Positions 51,125 through 59,732 of a DNA stretch of 64,000 nt are shown here, piece after piece. The translations under genes and the position numbers were made by a program. The notes beneath the pieces are model-generated. The model was not told the origin of the DNA, made no database searches, and worked only from the letters and a program-made list of their open reading frames with translations. The stretch is from Clostridiales bacterium (GTDB lineage Bacteria; Bacillota_E; Sulfobacillia; Sulfobacillales; JAIMBI01). The stretch lies in assembly GCA_027318915.1 (NCBI GenBank), contig DAHVOH010000001.1:1-64000 (forward strand), given 5' to 3'. Position 1 is the stretch's first letter. Every line of letters begins with the position of its first letter.

Positions 51125-51923
51125 GGGATGCCTCCTCTCGGCAGGGGGCGGACGCGGGCCGGCCGGTGGGCTTTGGCCGCCCTATCCAGGTGCCGACCGA
51201 GGCGAACCGGGCCACATCGAGCAGCACCTGCGGTTGACGGGCATAGGCGATCACAGTGGGGATGCCGTCTCTCGCGACATGCATGGCTGCCTCCAGTTTG
51301 CTACGCATCCCGCCGCGACCCCACGAAGAGCCCTTGGCGAGGGACTCGGGGGAGGCCTCCAACAGGGCTTCGATGGCGGTCCAGTCCAAGCGGGACAGGG
51401 GCCGCGAGGGGCCGCGCGCCCCCGGCAGGGTCTCATAGACACCGTCCACATCGCTCAGCAAAACCAGCACGTCCGCCTGCACCAAACGGGCCAAGAGGGC
51501 CGCCACCCGATCATTTTCGCCCAATTCCGTGTCGGGCCGGCTGACGACGTCGTTCTCGTTGACCACCGGCAGGACTCCGGCCGCCCACAAATCTTCGAGG
51601 GTGTATCGCAGCGGCGACGGCGTTTGAGGCTCCAGATCCGGTTTGAGGACGAGAACTTGAGCGATGCTCCGCGTGCCTAAAAACCGCCGATAGACACCCA
51701 TGAGATGTGCCTGTCCCACCGCCGCCTGCGCCGACCGATTGCTGGAACGCGCGCCGATGAGCGCGGAACCGGTGGCCACCGCACCCGAGGACACCAGCAC
51801 GACTTCGTGCGCTTCGGCCATCAAACGTCGAATCTGCAGGCACAGCTGCCCGATGACCGTGGAGTCCGGCCAGCCATCGGGGCCCACCAGGCTCGAACTC
51901 CCCACTTTGACCACCAGACGCAA
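51111..51923 (-). CDS. proB: Glutamate 5-kinase (no PUA domain)
   Basis: The first enzyme of proline synthesis, phosphorylating glutamate. The 270-residue protein has only the amino-acid-kinase domain: VVKVGSSSLVG at the start, LVSSGAVATGSALIG, VVNENDVVS, ENDRVAALLARLV and RGGMRSKLEAAMHVARDG. It lacks the C-terminal PUA domain of the E. coli enzyme, which is normal for part of the family. The TTG at 51923 has GAGGAGG upstream. Feedback regulation by proline is expected. An ARG-box-like repeat overlaps its promoter. Confidence 0.95.
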   Translation of the reverse strand: MRLVVKVGSSSLVGPDGWPDSTVIGQLCLQIRRLMAEAHEVVLVSSGAVATGSALIGARSSNRSAQAAVGQAHLMGVYRRFLGTRSIAQVLVLKPDLEPQTPSPLRYTLEDLWAAGVLPVVNENDVVSRPDTELGENDRVAALLARLVQADVLVLLSDVDGVYETLPGARGPSRPLSRLDWTAIEALLEASPESLAKGSSWGRGGMRSKLEAAMHVARDGIPTVIAYARQPQVLLDVARFASVGTWIGRPKPTGRPASAPCREEASHGIQ

Positions 51924-51945
51924 GGAAGACCTCCTCAGGGCACAA

Positions 51946-51974
51946 AGTATGCAATACTATGCATGACTATGCAA
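51946..51974 (-). promoter_or_regulatory. proBA promoter overlapping ARG-box-like repeats
   Basis: On the minus strand TTGCAT (-35) and CATACT (-10) are 17 bases apart. The same DNA carries three 8-base repeats: TGCATAGT, TGCATAGT and TGCATACT, spaced exactly 10 bases start to start. The first two form the palindrome TGCAT-AGTC-ATGCA, which matches the ArgR/AhrC box pattern TGNATNNNNATNCA. The next pair gives a slightly worse second box. Confidence 0.6.
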
Positions 51975-52058
51975 GAGGTTCATTAAAAAGGCTGTGGCGT
52001 CGTGGCCTGCGTTTGCCTCGATGCTAAATAGGGTCGGCTCGCATCCTTCATGGGCCGG

Positions 52059-53315
52059 CTAGCGAGACTCATCGTCATCGGGTTCGGGTTCGTGGCGGCG
52101 AAAGGTCGACGGGCTGTGGGCGCCGTGCCGGCGGGCCGCCAACGGACCAATGGCGCCCGTGCCAAACCGTCGCCGGATGTCGTCCACGGCCCGTTCCAAT
52201 GCCAGATCGCGTGGATTTTCGAAGAGATCCCCGGGCGTTTCCGCCAGACGGCTGACGCCCAGGCCCAGAAGCCGCACGGGTTCGGGATGAGGACGCGACG
52301 CAAACAGGCCCAGCGCCGTCTGATACAGACGGTCCCGGTCCTGGGTCGGGGACGCCAGCAGCGTTTGCCGCGTGTGCAGGACGAATCGGGCGGTTTTGTA
52401 CTTGAGAATCACTGTCCGGCCCCAGCGTCGGTGAGAGCGCAGCCGACTCGCCAGCTCGTCGGCCAGGCTGAGGAGATAGGGCCGCGCGTCAGCCGTGTCG
52501 CGTACGTCATGGGCCAAGGTGCGTTCAACGCTGACGGACTGCTCGTCGCCCGGAACGGGCACGGACACCCGCGAAGGGTCAAGCCCGCGAGCTCTGAGCT
52601 GCAAAGGGCCGGCGTGGCCCCCCAGCACCGTACCCAGCGTCGCCGCCGGAGCCCGGGCCAGGTCACCGATGGAATGGATGCCGGCGGCCTCGAGACGCGC
52701 GCTCCCTTTGGGACCGACGCCATACAATGCGCGCACCGGCAGGGGCCATAGACGCGTCGGGACATCCTCCGGCCACAGGGCCGTGATGCCGGCCGGTTTC
52801 TCCATGTCGCTGGCCTGCTTGGCCAGCATCTTGTTGGAACTGACGCCGATGCTGACCGAGATGCCTATCTCCTCGCGCACGCGGCTCTGCAACCGTCGGG
52901 CGCCCTGCACCGGATCGTAGGCGTAGGGCCGGAGGGCCCCTCCGCCCATATCGAGCCATGCCTCATCGATGGAGCACGGTTCCACGACCGGGGAAAATTC
53001 GGCGAACAGGTCCATCAGGCGCCGGCTGAAAGCCCCGTACAAGGCACCGTCAGGGGGAATGACCACCAGATCGGGACAGAGGCGAAGCGCCTGGGCCAAC
53101 GGCATCGCCGTTTTCACGCCATAAGGGCGCGCCTCATAGGTGGCGGTCAGGACAATGCCGTGACGCGTTGCCGGATCGCCGCCCACCACCAGAGGACGCC
53201 CACGCAGCGTGGGGTCGACGGCGAGATGACAGGCGGCAAAAAAAGCATCGGCGTCGCAGTGCCAGACAACCGGGCGGAGGCCGCCCGCATTTTCCGATGG
53301 CTCATGCGTTCGCAT
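52059..53315 (-). CDS. dinB: DNA polymerase IV (Y-family)
   Basis: A 418-residue translesion polymerase. The palm carboxylates are visible in VWHCDADAFFAAC and CSIDEAWLDMGGG, with VVVGGDPATRHGIVLTATYE and SIGVSSNKMLAKQASDMEKP also conserved. A helix-hairpin-helix LYGVGPKGSARLEAAGI lies near residue 185, and the little-finger domain follows. No beta-clamp motif is obvious at the C-terminus, which ends in an acidic Arg/Asp-rich tail. The ATG at 53315 has only GAGG upstream. Confidence 0.93.
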   Translation of the reverse strand: MRTHEPSENAGGLRPVVWHCDADAFFAACHLAVDPTLRGRPLVVGGDPATRHGIVLTATYEARPYGVKTAMPLAQALRLCPDLVVIPPDGALYGAFSRRLMDLFAEFSPVVEPCSIDEAWLDMGGGALRPYAYDPVQGARRLQSRVREEIGISVSIGVSSNKMLAKQASDMEKPAGITALWPEDVPTRLWPLPVRALYGVGPKGSARLEAAGIHSIGDLARAPAATLGTVLGGHAGPLQLRARGLDPSRVSVPVPGDEQSVSVERTLAHDVRDTADARPYLLSLADELASRLRSHRRWGRTVILKYKTARFVLHTRQTLLASPTQDRDRLYQTALGLFASRPHPEPVRLLGLGVSRLAETPGDLFENPRDLALERAVDDIRRRFGTGAIGPLAARRHGAHSPSTFRRHEPEPDDDESR

Positions 53316-53375
53316 TATGGCCTCATGGTAGATCGTTGAGGCGCGGTCGGCAAGGATTGCGGACCACCGAAACGG

Positions 53376-53381
53376 TATAAT
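53376..53381 (+). promoter_or_regulatory. -10 element upstream of the VOC gene
   Basis: A perfect TATAAT lies 90 bases before the VOC start codon. The expected -35 position has no clear match. Confidence 0.4.
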
Positions 53382-53470
53382 GCCACTGGTGCGGATGCGA
53401 GAGGGATCGGGCTGGCCGGGCGGTGCTCGCCGGTCACCGGTCGAGGGTGCGTTCCCCAAAGGAGGCGCGG

Positions 53471-53809
53471 ATGATGGTTGTGGGAGCATTGGATCATGTG
53501 GCGGTGCGCGTAGAGGATCCCGCCGCCCTCCATCAGTTTCTGCAAGAGGTGCTCGGGCTCGAGCGCAAGGGAACGGCCCTGCGCGGAGTGTATGCGCTGC
53601 CGGGCGGCGTGAGTCTGGCCGTGTTTCCGGTTGGCGCGGAGTCGGGTGGACAAGGCGATCGCCAGTCTACCAGGCTGCCGGATCATGTGGCGCTGCGGGT
53701 GGACAGTCTTCGCGCCGCAGAAGAGAAGCTGGCCGCACATGGCTATCACCTCACGGGAGACATGGTCGTGGCGCCGGGGGGCCTGTGCGTGCAGTTTGTG
53801 GAGTCGTGA
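53471..53809 (+). CDS. VOC-superfamily (glyoxalase/epimerase-like) protein
   Basis: A 112-residue protein with the paired beta-alpha-beta-beta-beta modules of the vicinal oxygen chelate fold. The start ALDHVAVRVEDPAALHQFL and the second module DHVALRVDSLRAAEEKLAAHG each begin with a His that is a typical metal ligand. An acidic ligand is near the end (CVQFVES). It resembles methylmalonyl-CoA epimerase or glyoxalase relatives, but no substrate can be given. The ATG at 53471 follows AAAGGAGG. Confidence 0.82.
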   Translation: MMVVGALDHVAVRVEDPAALHQFLQEVLGLERKGTALRGVYALPGGVSLAVFPVGAESGGQGDRQSTRLPDHVALRVDSLRAAEEKLAAHGYHLTGDMVVAPGGLCVQFVES

Positions 53810-54302
53810 GCGGCTTCCGTCTCTCGGTGGCGGATGTCGACGGGTCGGTTAAGGGTTCACGTGTCGGTTACCGATAGAGGTTGAGGGCCCGGACCTCGGC
53901 GGGGGTGCAGGGGATGCCCGTCGGATAGGTCCCTGGGGTCCATTCCGCCCACACGGTGAGGCCGGCCCCGTCGTGGCGTGACCGCTGAGGGGGACGTCTC
54001 CAAGGGGATCACCGGCCATCTCCGCCCGTTGCGGCCGCGGAAGCTGACGAGCCGGTGCGCGAAGCGCGAGCGAATGCTGCAGGCGCGTGCCCGGGAGGAT
54101 TATTCCCAGGCACGCGGAGGCCCGTCGCATTGGCGCGCTGCCGTTCGACCGGCCAGGGCCGTCCGCGGTACCCGGGGCTCCCGCCCCGTCCGCGACCAGG
54201 TCCAGTGCCTGCGCGTCCGAGTGCCGAGCCCGGCCCTGCTCCTGCCATCACTCGACTTAAGTCCAGTCCTTGGCATTCGTAGCAACGATGGCCGAGTGGG
54301 CC
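53810..54302. other. 490-base region between convergent genes
   Basis: No supported gene. Frames on both strands are low-complexity and lack ribosome sites. A short less GC-rich patch at 53845-53885 (GTTCACGTGTCGGTTACCG) is unexplained. I see no terminator with a T-run for either flanking gene. Confidence 0.35.
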
Positions 54303-55589
54303 CTAAGGTCCGGCCCACTCCAACTCGGGGGCGCTGAGAGGACTGACGGATGGTCCCAGGCCGGGGCCCAGCCAGAGTGGCTCGCCGGCCCCGCCGAGCA
54401 GACCCGGGGGCAGTTCGTGGCTCGGCAGCGGTCCCATCACAATTCCTTCGAACGATCCTTCGAACGCGATGCCCCACGGGAACGAGCGCGAGCGGCGGCT
54501 GGGCCATCCCCGCCGCTCGGCCACCGTCTCCACGTGACGCCGTTGGGCATCGTCATCGGGCGCGATGGGTACAAACGCGTAGAGGCGGGGGGCCTCCGCG
54601 CGGTGAGGACGGACGGTTGGAAAATACGGGGGCGGTGCGCCCAATACAACCGCCGCCGCTTCCAACACGTCGCTCAAGACCGCGCTGGCAGTGGCCGCAC
54701 CGCCTGCTCCCAGGCCCAAGAGTCCCGTGGGTCCCCCTGGGTCTCCAGCCACTAGCACCGCGTTTTCCGGTCCTTGCGGACCGGCGAAGAGATGGTGCCG
54801 GGGGATGAGGGTCGGGCCGACCAGGCCTTGAATCCCCCCGTCTTGACGCCATGCCTGCGCCAGCAGCTTGACGGCAAAGTGGGGTTGCAGCCGTGTCAGC
54901 GCGGGTGCGCTGAGTCCCCGGATTCCTCTCAGCGGCCAGGACGTGGGCGGGATGTCGGCACCAAAGGCGGCTTGGACCAAAATAGAGAGTTTTCGGGCCG
55001 TGTCCATGCCGTCCACATCGTCGGTGGGGTCCGACTCGGCGTAACCCAAGCGCTGCGCCTGTTGCAGCGCGAGCGCGTACTCGTGTCCTTGGCTCATCGC
55101 CCCCAGCAGATAATTCGCGGTGCCGTTGAGCACGCCTCCCACGTAGCGGATGTTCTCGCCGGCTCGTGAGCGGGCGAGGACACGCATGATGGGAATGGCT
55201 CCGCCTACGGCGGCTTCCTGGAACAGGGCGGTTTCGCTGCGCCGCGCCGTGCGCTGCAGTTCCGCGCCTCTCTCCGCCAACAGCGCTTTGTTGGCGGTGA
55301 CGACCGGCCGCCGGCTGGCCAATACGCGGGTCAGGACGGGAAACCACTCCGGACCGCCCGCCAGTTCCACCACCACGTGAATGTGGGGATCGCGCAACAG
55401 GTCTTCCACATCGGTGGTGTAGCCCAGATCGGGCGGCGGGCAGGGACGCGGAGCATGGGGTGTGCGCACGACGGCACGGCGCACGCGCAGGGGCTCGCCG
55501 AGACGGCCCTGGATCTCGGCCTCGCCCGCGGCGATCTGGGTCAGCAGGGCCGCCCCCACATGGCCCACGCCAATGACGCCGATGTTCAC
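54303..55589 (-). CDS. hom: Homoserine dehydrogenase
   Basis: A 428-residue enzyme that reduces aspartate semialdehyde to homoserine, the branch point to methionine and threonine. Motifs: NIGVIGVGHVGAALL at the start, VTANKALLAERGAEL, GVLNGTANYLLGAMSQG and SDPTDDVDGMDTARKLSIL. The C-terminal region after residue ~330 is divergent and may be a worn ACT domain. The GTG start overlaps the metX stop in the sequence GTGA, so hom is translated after metX. Confidence 0.95.
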   Translation of the reverse strand: MNIGVIGVGHVGAALLTQIAAGEAEIQGRLGEPLRVRRAVVRTPHAPRPCPPPDLGYTTDVEDLLRDPHIHVVVELAGGPEWFPVLTRVLASRRPVVTANKALLAERGAELQRTARRSETALFQEAAVGGAIPIMRVLARSRAGENIRYVGGVLNGTANYLLGAMSQGHEYALALQQAQRLGYAESDPTDDVDGMDTARKLSILVQAAFGADIPPTSWPLRGIRGLSAPALTRLQPHFAVKLLAQAWRQDGGIQGLVGPTLIPRHHLFAGPQGPENAVLVAGDPGGPTGLLGLGAGGAATASAVLSDVLEAAAVVLGAPPPYFPTVRPHRAEAPRLYAFVPIAPDDDAQRRHVETVAERRGWPSRRSRSFPWGIAFEGSFEGIVMGPLPSHELPPGLLGGAGEPLWLGPGLGPSVSPLSAPELEWAGP

Positions 55590-56665
55590 GAAACGTCCTC
55601 GGCCAAGCAGACGTCGGCCACGTCCGCCATGACCGTTCCGAGCCAGTGCCGCATTTCGGGTGAGTCAATCAAGAAGGCGTCGTGCCCGATGTCCGAATCC
55701 AGTTCCTCGTAGTGCACGGTCACGCCGGCGCTGGCCAAACGGCCGGCGAGGGCCTGGATATCGTCCGGGGGAAACAGCCAATCGTGGGAGATTCCGGCCA
55801 GATGGAGGCGGGCTTGAATGCCGGCGTCGGGGCGGTCCCGACCGGCCCACAGATCGTACAGGTCCATGGCCCGGCTGAGCAGGAGGTAGGTCATGGCGTC
55901 GAACCGGCGGGCCAGCTTGTCGCCCTGGTAGGTGAGGTAGGACTCGACGGCAAAGTGCACCCCTTCGGGTCCGGCGGCCAGGTCCCCGTCCGGCTGCCGG
56001 CGGCGTCCGAAGCGGGCGCTGATGTGGGTGGACGAGCGATATGTCAGCATGGCCAGCATCCGAGCGGCCTGAATGCCGCCGGCCGGGTCGCCGTGCCGGA
56101 GACCCAGGGCCACCGCCGCTCGCTGGGCGGCGTTTAGGCCGACGCTGAGCGGGGAGAGGGCATCGCTCGCCCCGATGGCCGCCGCGACCGCGACCCGTTC
56201 CGGATAGAGCGCCGCCCACTCCAACGCCTGCATGCCGCCCAGCGAGCCGCCGATGGCCAGGGCCAAGCGCGGCACCTCCAGCACATCGAGGACGCGTGCC
56301 TGCACCCGCACCATGTCGCGCACCGTCACCACCGGGAATCGCCGACCAAAGGGCCGGCCATCGGGGGCAAGGGATTGCGGACCGGTGGTCCCCGCGGACC
56401 CGCCCAGAACATTCATGCCCAGCACCCACCAGGAATCCGTGTCCAAGGGCCGGCCCGGGCCGACAAACGCCTCCCACCAGCCGGGACGATCCTCGGCGCC
56501 GTGACGCGCGACATGCGCGTCGCCGGTCAAGGCATGCAACACCAGACACGCCCGATTCGGCCGACACCGGCCAAACCCCTCGACGCGCACCACAATCGGC
56601 CCCAGGGGCACGCCGCACTCCAGAATCAGAGGCTCATCGCCGTATACCTCGATGTCTTCTGTCAC
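55586..56665 (-). CDS. metX: Homoserine O-acetyltransferase
   Basis: An alpha/beta-hydrolase-fold acetyltransferase of 359 residues that activates homoserine for methionine synthesis. Visible: CLVLHALTGDAHVA, WWVLGMNVLGGSAGTTGP, the nucleophile in AIGGSLGGMQALEWAALYP, and the Asp and His in HDWLFPPDD and IGHDAFLIDSP. The start chosen is GTG 56665, just after GGAGGCGG. Together with hom and the downstream metY this supplies the O-acetylhomoserine route. Transcription is from 56762-56790; no S-box is seen in this leader. Confidence 0.94.
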   Translation of the reverse strand: MTEDIEVYGDEPLILECGVPLGPIVVRVEGFGRCRPNRACLVLHALTGDAHVARHGAEDRPGWWEAFVGPGRPLDTDSWWVLGMNVLGGSAGTTGPQSLAPDGRPFGRRFPVVTVRDMVRVQARVLDVLEVPRLALAIGGSLGGMQALEWAALYPERVAVAAAIGASDALSPLSVGLNAAQRAAVALGLRHGDPAGGIQAARMLAMLTYRSSTHISARFGRRRQPDGDLAAGPEGVHFAVESYLTYQGDKLARRFDAMTYLLLSRAMDLYDLWAGRDRPDAGIQARLHLAGISHDWLFPPDDIQALAGRLASAGVTVHYEELDSDIGHDAFLIDSPEMRHWLGTVMADVADVCLAEDVS

Positions 56666-56761
56666 CGCCGCCTCCATTGCCGGGGCCTGCGAATCCTGTG
56701 CAACCCGCGGCGCGGCCTTCCGCTCTACCGACAAGGGTGCCCGCAGGGTCAAGCTGGCATT

Positions 56762-56790
56762 AGGGTAGCCAGCCCGTTTCCCGGTGTCAA
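56762..56790 (-). promoter_or_regulatory. Promoter of metX-hom
   Basis: On the minus strand a perfect TTGACA (56790-56785) is followed after 17 bases by TACCCT (56767-56762). The leader to the GTG at 56665 is about 90 bases. Confidence 0.55.
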
Positions 56791-56965
56791 CGAAGCGACG
56801 CGGCATGGGCGCGAGACGCGATGACGCCGGCGCACGCGCTGAGCCTTGTAGGAAGCGGACGCGCTCGGGGATTTCGCCGGCCGTCCGCCGGGCCGCCCAC
56901 AGCCCGGCCATTCTTGCGCGTGCTATTGTGTTGGGGGAGCGGGAATGCGGCAGGGGGGCGAGGCC

Positions 56966-57730
56966 ATGAGCGAGCCGGTGGAGACCCTGGAGGGTTGGTG
57001 GGTTTTGCATGATTTGCGGCGCGTCGACTGGGAGCGGTGGCGGGCGACGGACGCGATCACCCGCCGATCGGTGGTTCGCCAGACCCAGGAACTGGTGGGA
57101 CAGTGGCAGGAGCTCGACCGGGCGCGTGCGGGCGGATTTGCTCTGTATCGCATCGCCGGTCACAAGGCTGACGTGCTGTGGCTGCATCTGCGCCCGACGT
57201 TGAATGATCTGGTGGATCTGAAAGCCACCTTCGATAAGGGGGCATGGGCCCCGTTCATGCCCGCCGCCTACTCGTACGTGTCGGTGGTTGAACTCTCGGC
57301 CTACCAGGCGCGGGGCAATCCCGACCCGGAAACCAACCCCTACTTGAAGTCTCGCCTCTATCCGGAAGTGCCGCCCTCGCCCTATGTCTGCTTCTATCCC
57401 ATGTCGAAACGCCGCGAGGGGGCTGACAACTGGTACATGATGGATCGGGCGGACCGAGCTCACCTCATGCGCGGACACGGAGCGGTGGGCCACAAGTACC
57501 ACGACCGGGTGATCCAGATTATTTCCGGCTCCCAAGGGTTGGATGACTGGGAGTGGGGGGTGACGTTGTTTGCCGAGGACGCCTTGGACTTTAAAAAGTT
57601 GATTTATGAAATGCGATTTGATGAGGCCAGCGCGCGCTTTGCCGACTTTGGCCCCTTCTATCTCGGAAGCCGGCTGGACGCGGCGGGATTGGGCGATTGG
57701 CTGGATCTGGACGGGACCGACCGCGCATGA
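56966..57730 (+). CDS. hemQ: Coproheme decarboxylase HemQ (chlorite-dismutase family)
   Basis: The last enzyme of the coproporphyrin-dependent heme pathway, converting coproheme to heme b. The 254-residue protein has WWVLHDLRRVDWERW, then SVVELSAYQ, the segment PPSPYVCFYPMSKRREGADNW with the conserved Tyr, RGHGAVGHKYHDRVIQIISG with the proximal His, and GLDDWEWGVTLFAED. The ATG at 56966 follows a GGGGGGCGAGG run. Its TGA overlaps the hemE ATG. It starts a four-gene heme operon. Confidence 0.93.
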   Translation: MSEPVETLEGWWVLHDLRRVDWERWRATDAITRRSVVRQTQELVGQWQELDRARAGGFALYRIAGHKADVLWLHLRPTLNDLVDLKATFDKGAWAPFMPAAYSYVSVVELSAYQARGNPDPETNPYLKSRLYPEVPPSPYVCFYPMSKRREGADNWYMMDRADRAHLMRGHGAVGHKYHDRVIQIISGSQGLDDWEWGVTLFAEDALDFKKLIYEMRFDEASARFADFGPFYLGSRLDAAGLGDWLDLDGTDRA

Positions 57731-58764
57731 GCCACCAGGACCGCTTCTTGAAAGCGTGCCGAGGCCAACCCACGGATCGGGTGCCGGTGTGGTTGATGCG
57801 GCAGGCGGGCCGTTATCAGCCGACGTATCGCGCACTGCGCCAAACCAAAAGTCTCCTGGAGCTGGCCGGCACCCCCTCGTTGGCCGCACAAATCACCGTC
57901 CGCCCGGTGGAAGAGTTCGGGCTGGATGCGGCGATCCTGTTTTCCGACATCATGGTGCCGCTGGGTCCGGCGGGCGTGGTTTACGAGATTCGGGAGGGTG
58001 TCGGGCCGGTCGTGGCGGATCCCATTCGCTCGGGGATCCAGGCGGCGCGGCTGAAGGTCTTGGATCCGCCCCGGGATCAGCCGACCACCGGGGAGGCTGT
58101 GGCCCGTGCGGTGGAGTTGCTGGACGGCGTCCCGCTCATTGGTTTCGCCGGGGCTCCATTCACGCTGGCCAGCTACCTGGTGGAAGGTCGGCCGAGCCGG
58201 ACCTATGCCTACAGCAAACGGCTCATGTGGACCGATCCGGACACGTGGGACCGGCTCATGACGGTGCTGGGCGACATCGTTATCGCGCACCTCAAGGCTC
58301 AATTGCAGGCCGGGGCGCGGGCGTGGCAGCTGTTTGATTCCTGGATTGGCGCCCTGAGCCGGGAAGACTACGAAACCCGGGTGTTCCCGTACACGCGCCG
58401 GATTTTTGACAGTCTGTCCCCCCTCGGGGCGCCGGGCATCTACTTCGGCGTCGGGGCGGGCCATTTGTTGGCGTCGATGACCCGCGTCGGGGCTGAGGTG
58501 ATCGGGGTCGACTGGCGTCAGCCGCTGGGCGAGGTGCGGCGGACGCTGGGATCCGGCATCGCCCTGCAGGGCAACTTGGATCCGGTGGCGCTCTTGGCGC
58601 CGTGGGACACCACGGCGGTCCAGGCCCGGCGGGTGCTGGCCGAACTGGCGGGGCAGCCCGGATACGTGTTCAATCTGGGACATGGGGTGTTGCCGGACAC
58701 CGACCCCGAACAGGTGCGGCGCCTGGTTCGCCTGGTCCACACCGAAGGCGAGCCCGGCCGCTGA
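57727..58764 (+). CDS. hemE: Uroporphyrinogen decarboxylase
   Basis: This 345-residue enzyme converts uroporphyrinogen III to coproporphyrinogen III. It shows RVPVWLMRQAGRYQPTYRAL at the start, the catalytic Asp in AILFSDIMVPL, GFAGAPFTLASYLVEG, QLFDSWIGALS and FNLGHGVLPDTDPE near the end. It overlaps hemQ by four bases (ATGA) and precedes the ferrochelatase by 23 bases. This order is typical of the Firmicutes/Actinobacteria coproporphyrin route. Confidence 0.97.
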   Translation: MSHQDRFLKACRGQPTDRVPVWLMRQAGRYQPTYRALRQTKSLLELAGTPSLAAQITVRPVEEFGLDAAILFSDIMVPLGPAGVVYEIREGVGPVVADPIRSGIQAARLKVLDPPRDQPTTGEAVARAVELLDGVPLIGFAGAPFTLASYLVEGRPSRTYAYSKRLMWTDPDTWDRLMTVLGDIVIAHLKAQLQAGARAWQLFDSWIGALSREDYETRVFPYTRRIFDSLSPLGAPGIYFGVGAGHLLASMTRVGAEVIGVDWRQPLGEVRRTLGSGIALQGNLDPVALLAPWDTTAVQARRVLAELAGQPGYVFNLGHGVLPDTDPEQVRRLVRLVHTEGEPGR

Positions 58765-58787
58765 CCGTGCAGGAGGGATGACAAGCC

Positions 58788-59732
58788 ATGGCGCACGGAG
58801 TCTTGTTGATGGCGCACGGAGTGGCCAGCGACGTGAATGACATTCCCCGCTACTATGCCCACATTCGGGGTGGGCGACCGCTCAGCGCCGCCGTCCAAGC
58901 GGAGTTGGAGGACCGCTACCGGAGTATCGGCGGCCATTCGCCCTTGCCGGAAATCACGGCCCGGCTCGGACAGCGGCTGAGCGCAGAATTGGACCGCCGA
59001 CAGGGTCCCGGACGCTCTCGCGTGTATGTGGGATACCGACATTCGGCGCCCTTTATTGCCGACGCCTTGGCGGCGATGGCGCAGGACGGCATCGAGGCGG
59101 CCACCGCGCTGGTGCTGGCGCCGCATTACTCCGACATGAGCGTGGGGGCTTACATTCGCGCCGGCGAGGCCGGGGTGGCGACGCTGCCCCAGCCGTTGGA
59201 CCTGCGCTACATTTTGTCGTGGCACCGAGAGCCGTCGCTGATTGACCTGCTCGCCGATCGTGTGCAGGAGGCTCGCCAGGCCCTGGGCACCGACCCGATG
59301 GTGGTGTTTACCGCCCACAGCCTGCCCGTGGTCATTCTGGAGCGTGGCGACCCCTATCCGGATCAAGTGCGGGAAACCGGGGAGGCGGTGGCGGCCCACA
59401 TGGCTCTGCCACGGTACGAGTTCGCCTGGCAGAGCGCCGGCCGCACGGCCGAACCGTGGCTGGGGCCCGACGTGCTGGACCGGATCCGTGAGCTCGGGTC
59501 AGCCGGCGAACCGGCCGTGCTGGTCTGTCCCATCGGTTTCGTGTCCGACCACCTGGAGGTGCTGTACGACTTGGACATCGAGGCCAAGCGGGTGGCCGAC
59601 GCGGCCGGCATCCGGTTTGCGCGCACGCGTTCCTTGAACGATGATCCGCGCTTGGCAGCCGTCCTGGCGGACGTGCTGGCCCGGGGCGACACACGGCGGG
59701 CGAGCGAGACGCGGGTGGGCAGCCATGCGTAA
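58788..59732 (+). CDS. cpfC: Coproporphyrin ferrochelatase
   Basis: A 314-residue class II chelatase inserting ferrous iron into coproporphyrin III. The catalytic His is in VFTAHSLPVV and the conserved Glu in SDHLEVLYDLDIEAK. GVLLMAHGVAS and VLAPHYSDMSVGAYI fit the family. The ATG at 58788 follows AGGAGGGATG. It overlaps the oxidase gene by eight bases. The name CpfC rather than HemH is chosen because hemQ is in the same operon. Confidence 0.94.
   Translation: MAHGVLLMAHGVASDVNDIPRYYAHIRGGRPLSAAVQAELEDRYRSIGGHSPLPEITARLGQRLSAELDRRQGPGRSRVYVGYRHSAPFIADALAAMAQDGIEAATALVLAPHYSDMSVGAYIRAGEAGVATLPQPLDLRYILSWHREPSLIDLLADRVQEARQALGTDPMVVFTAHSLPVVILERGDPYPDQVRETGEAVAAHMALPRYEFAWQSAGRTAEPWLGPDVLDRIRELGSAGEPAVLVCPIGFVSDHLEVLYDLDIEAKRVADAAGIRFARTRSLNDDPRLAAVLADVLARGDTRRASETRVGSHA

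Noticed and set aside
53300..53330. LexA-type SOS box at the dinB start
   Set aside because: GCGAACGCATGAGC matches only one half of the Bacillus-type CGAAC-N4-GTTCG box; the other half is missing.
56666..56765. A SAM riboswitch upstream of metX
   Set aside because: The leader lacks S-box core sequences and I could not recognise a SAM-II or SAM-IV pattern; only the metY leader has a clear S-box.
56666..57889. N-terminal extension of metX by 400 codons
   Set aside because: It runs antisense through hemQ and the metX promoter. The GTG at 56665 with GGAGGCGG just upstream gives a normal-length protein.
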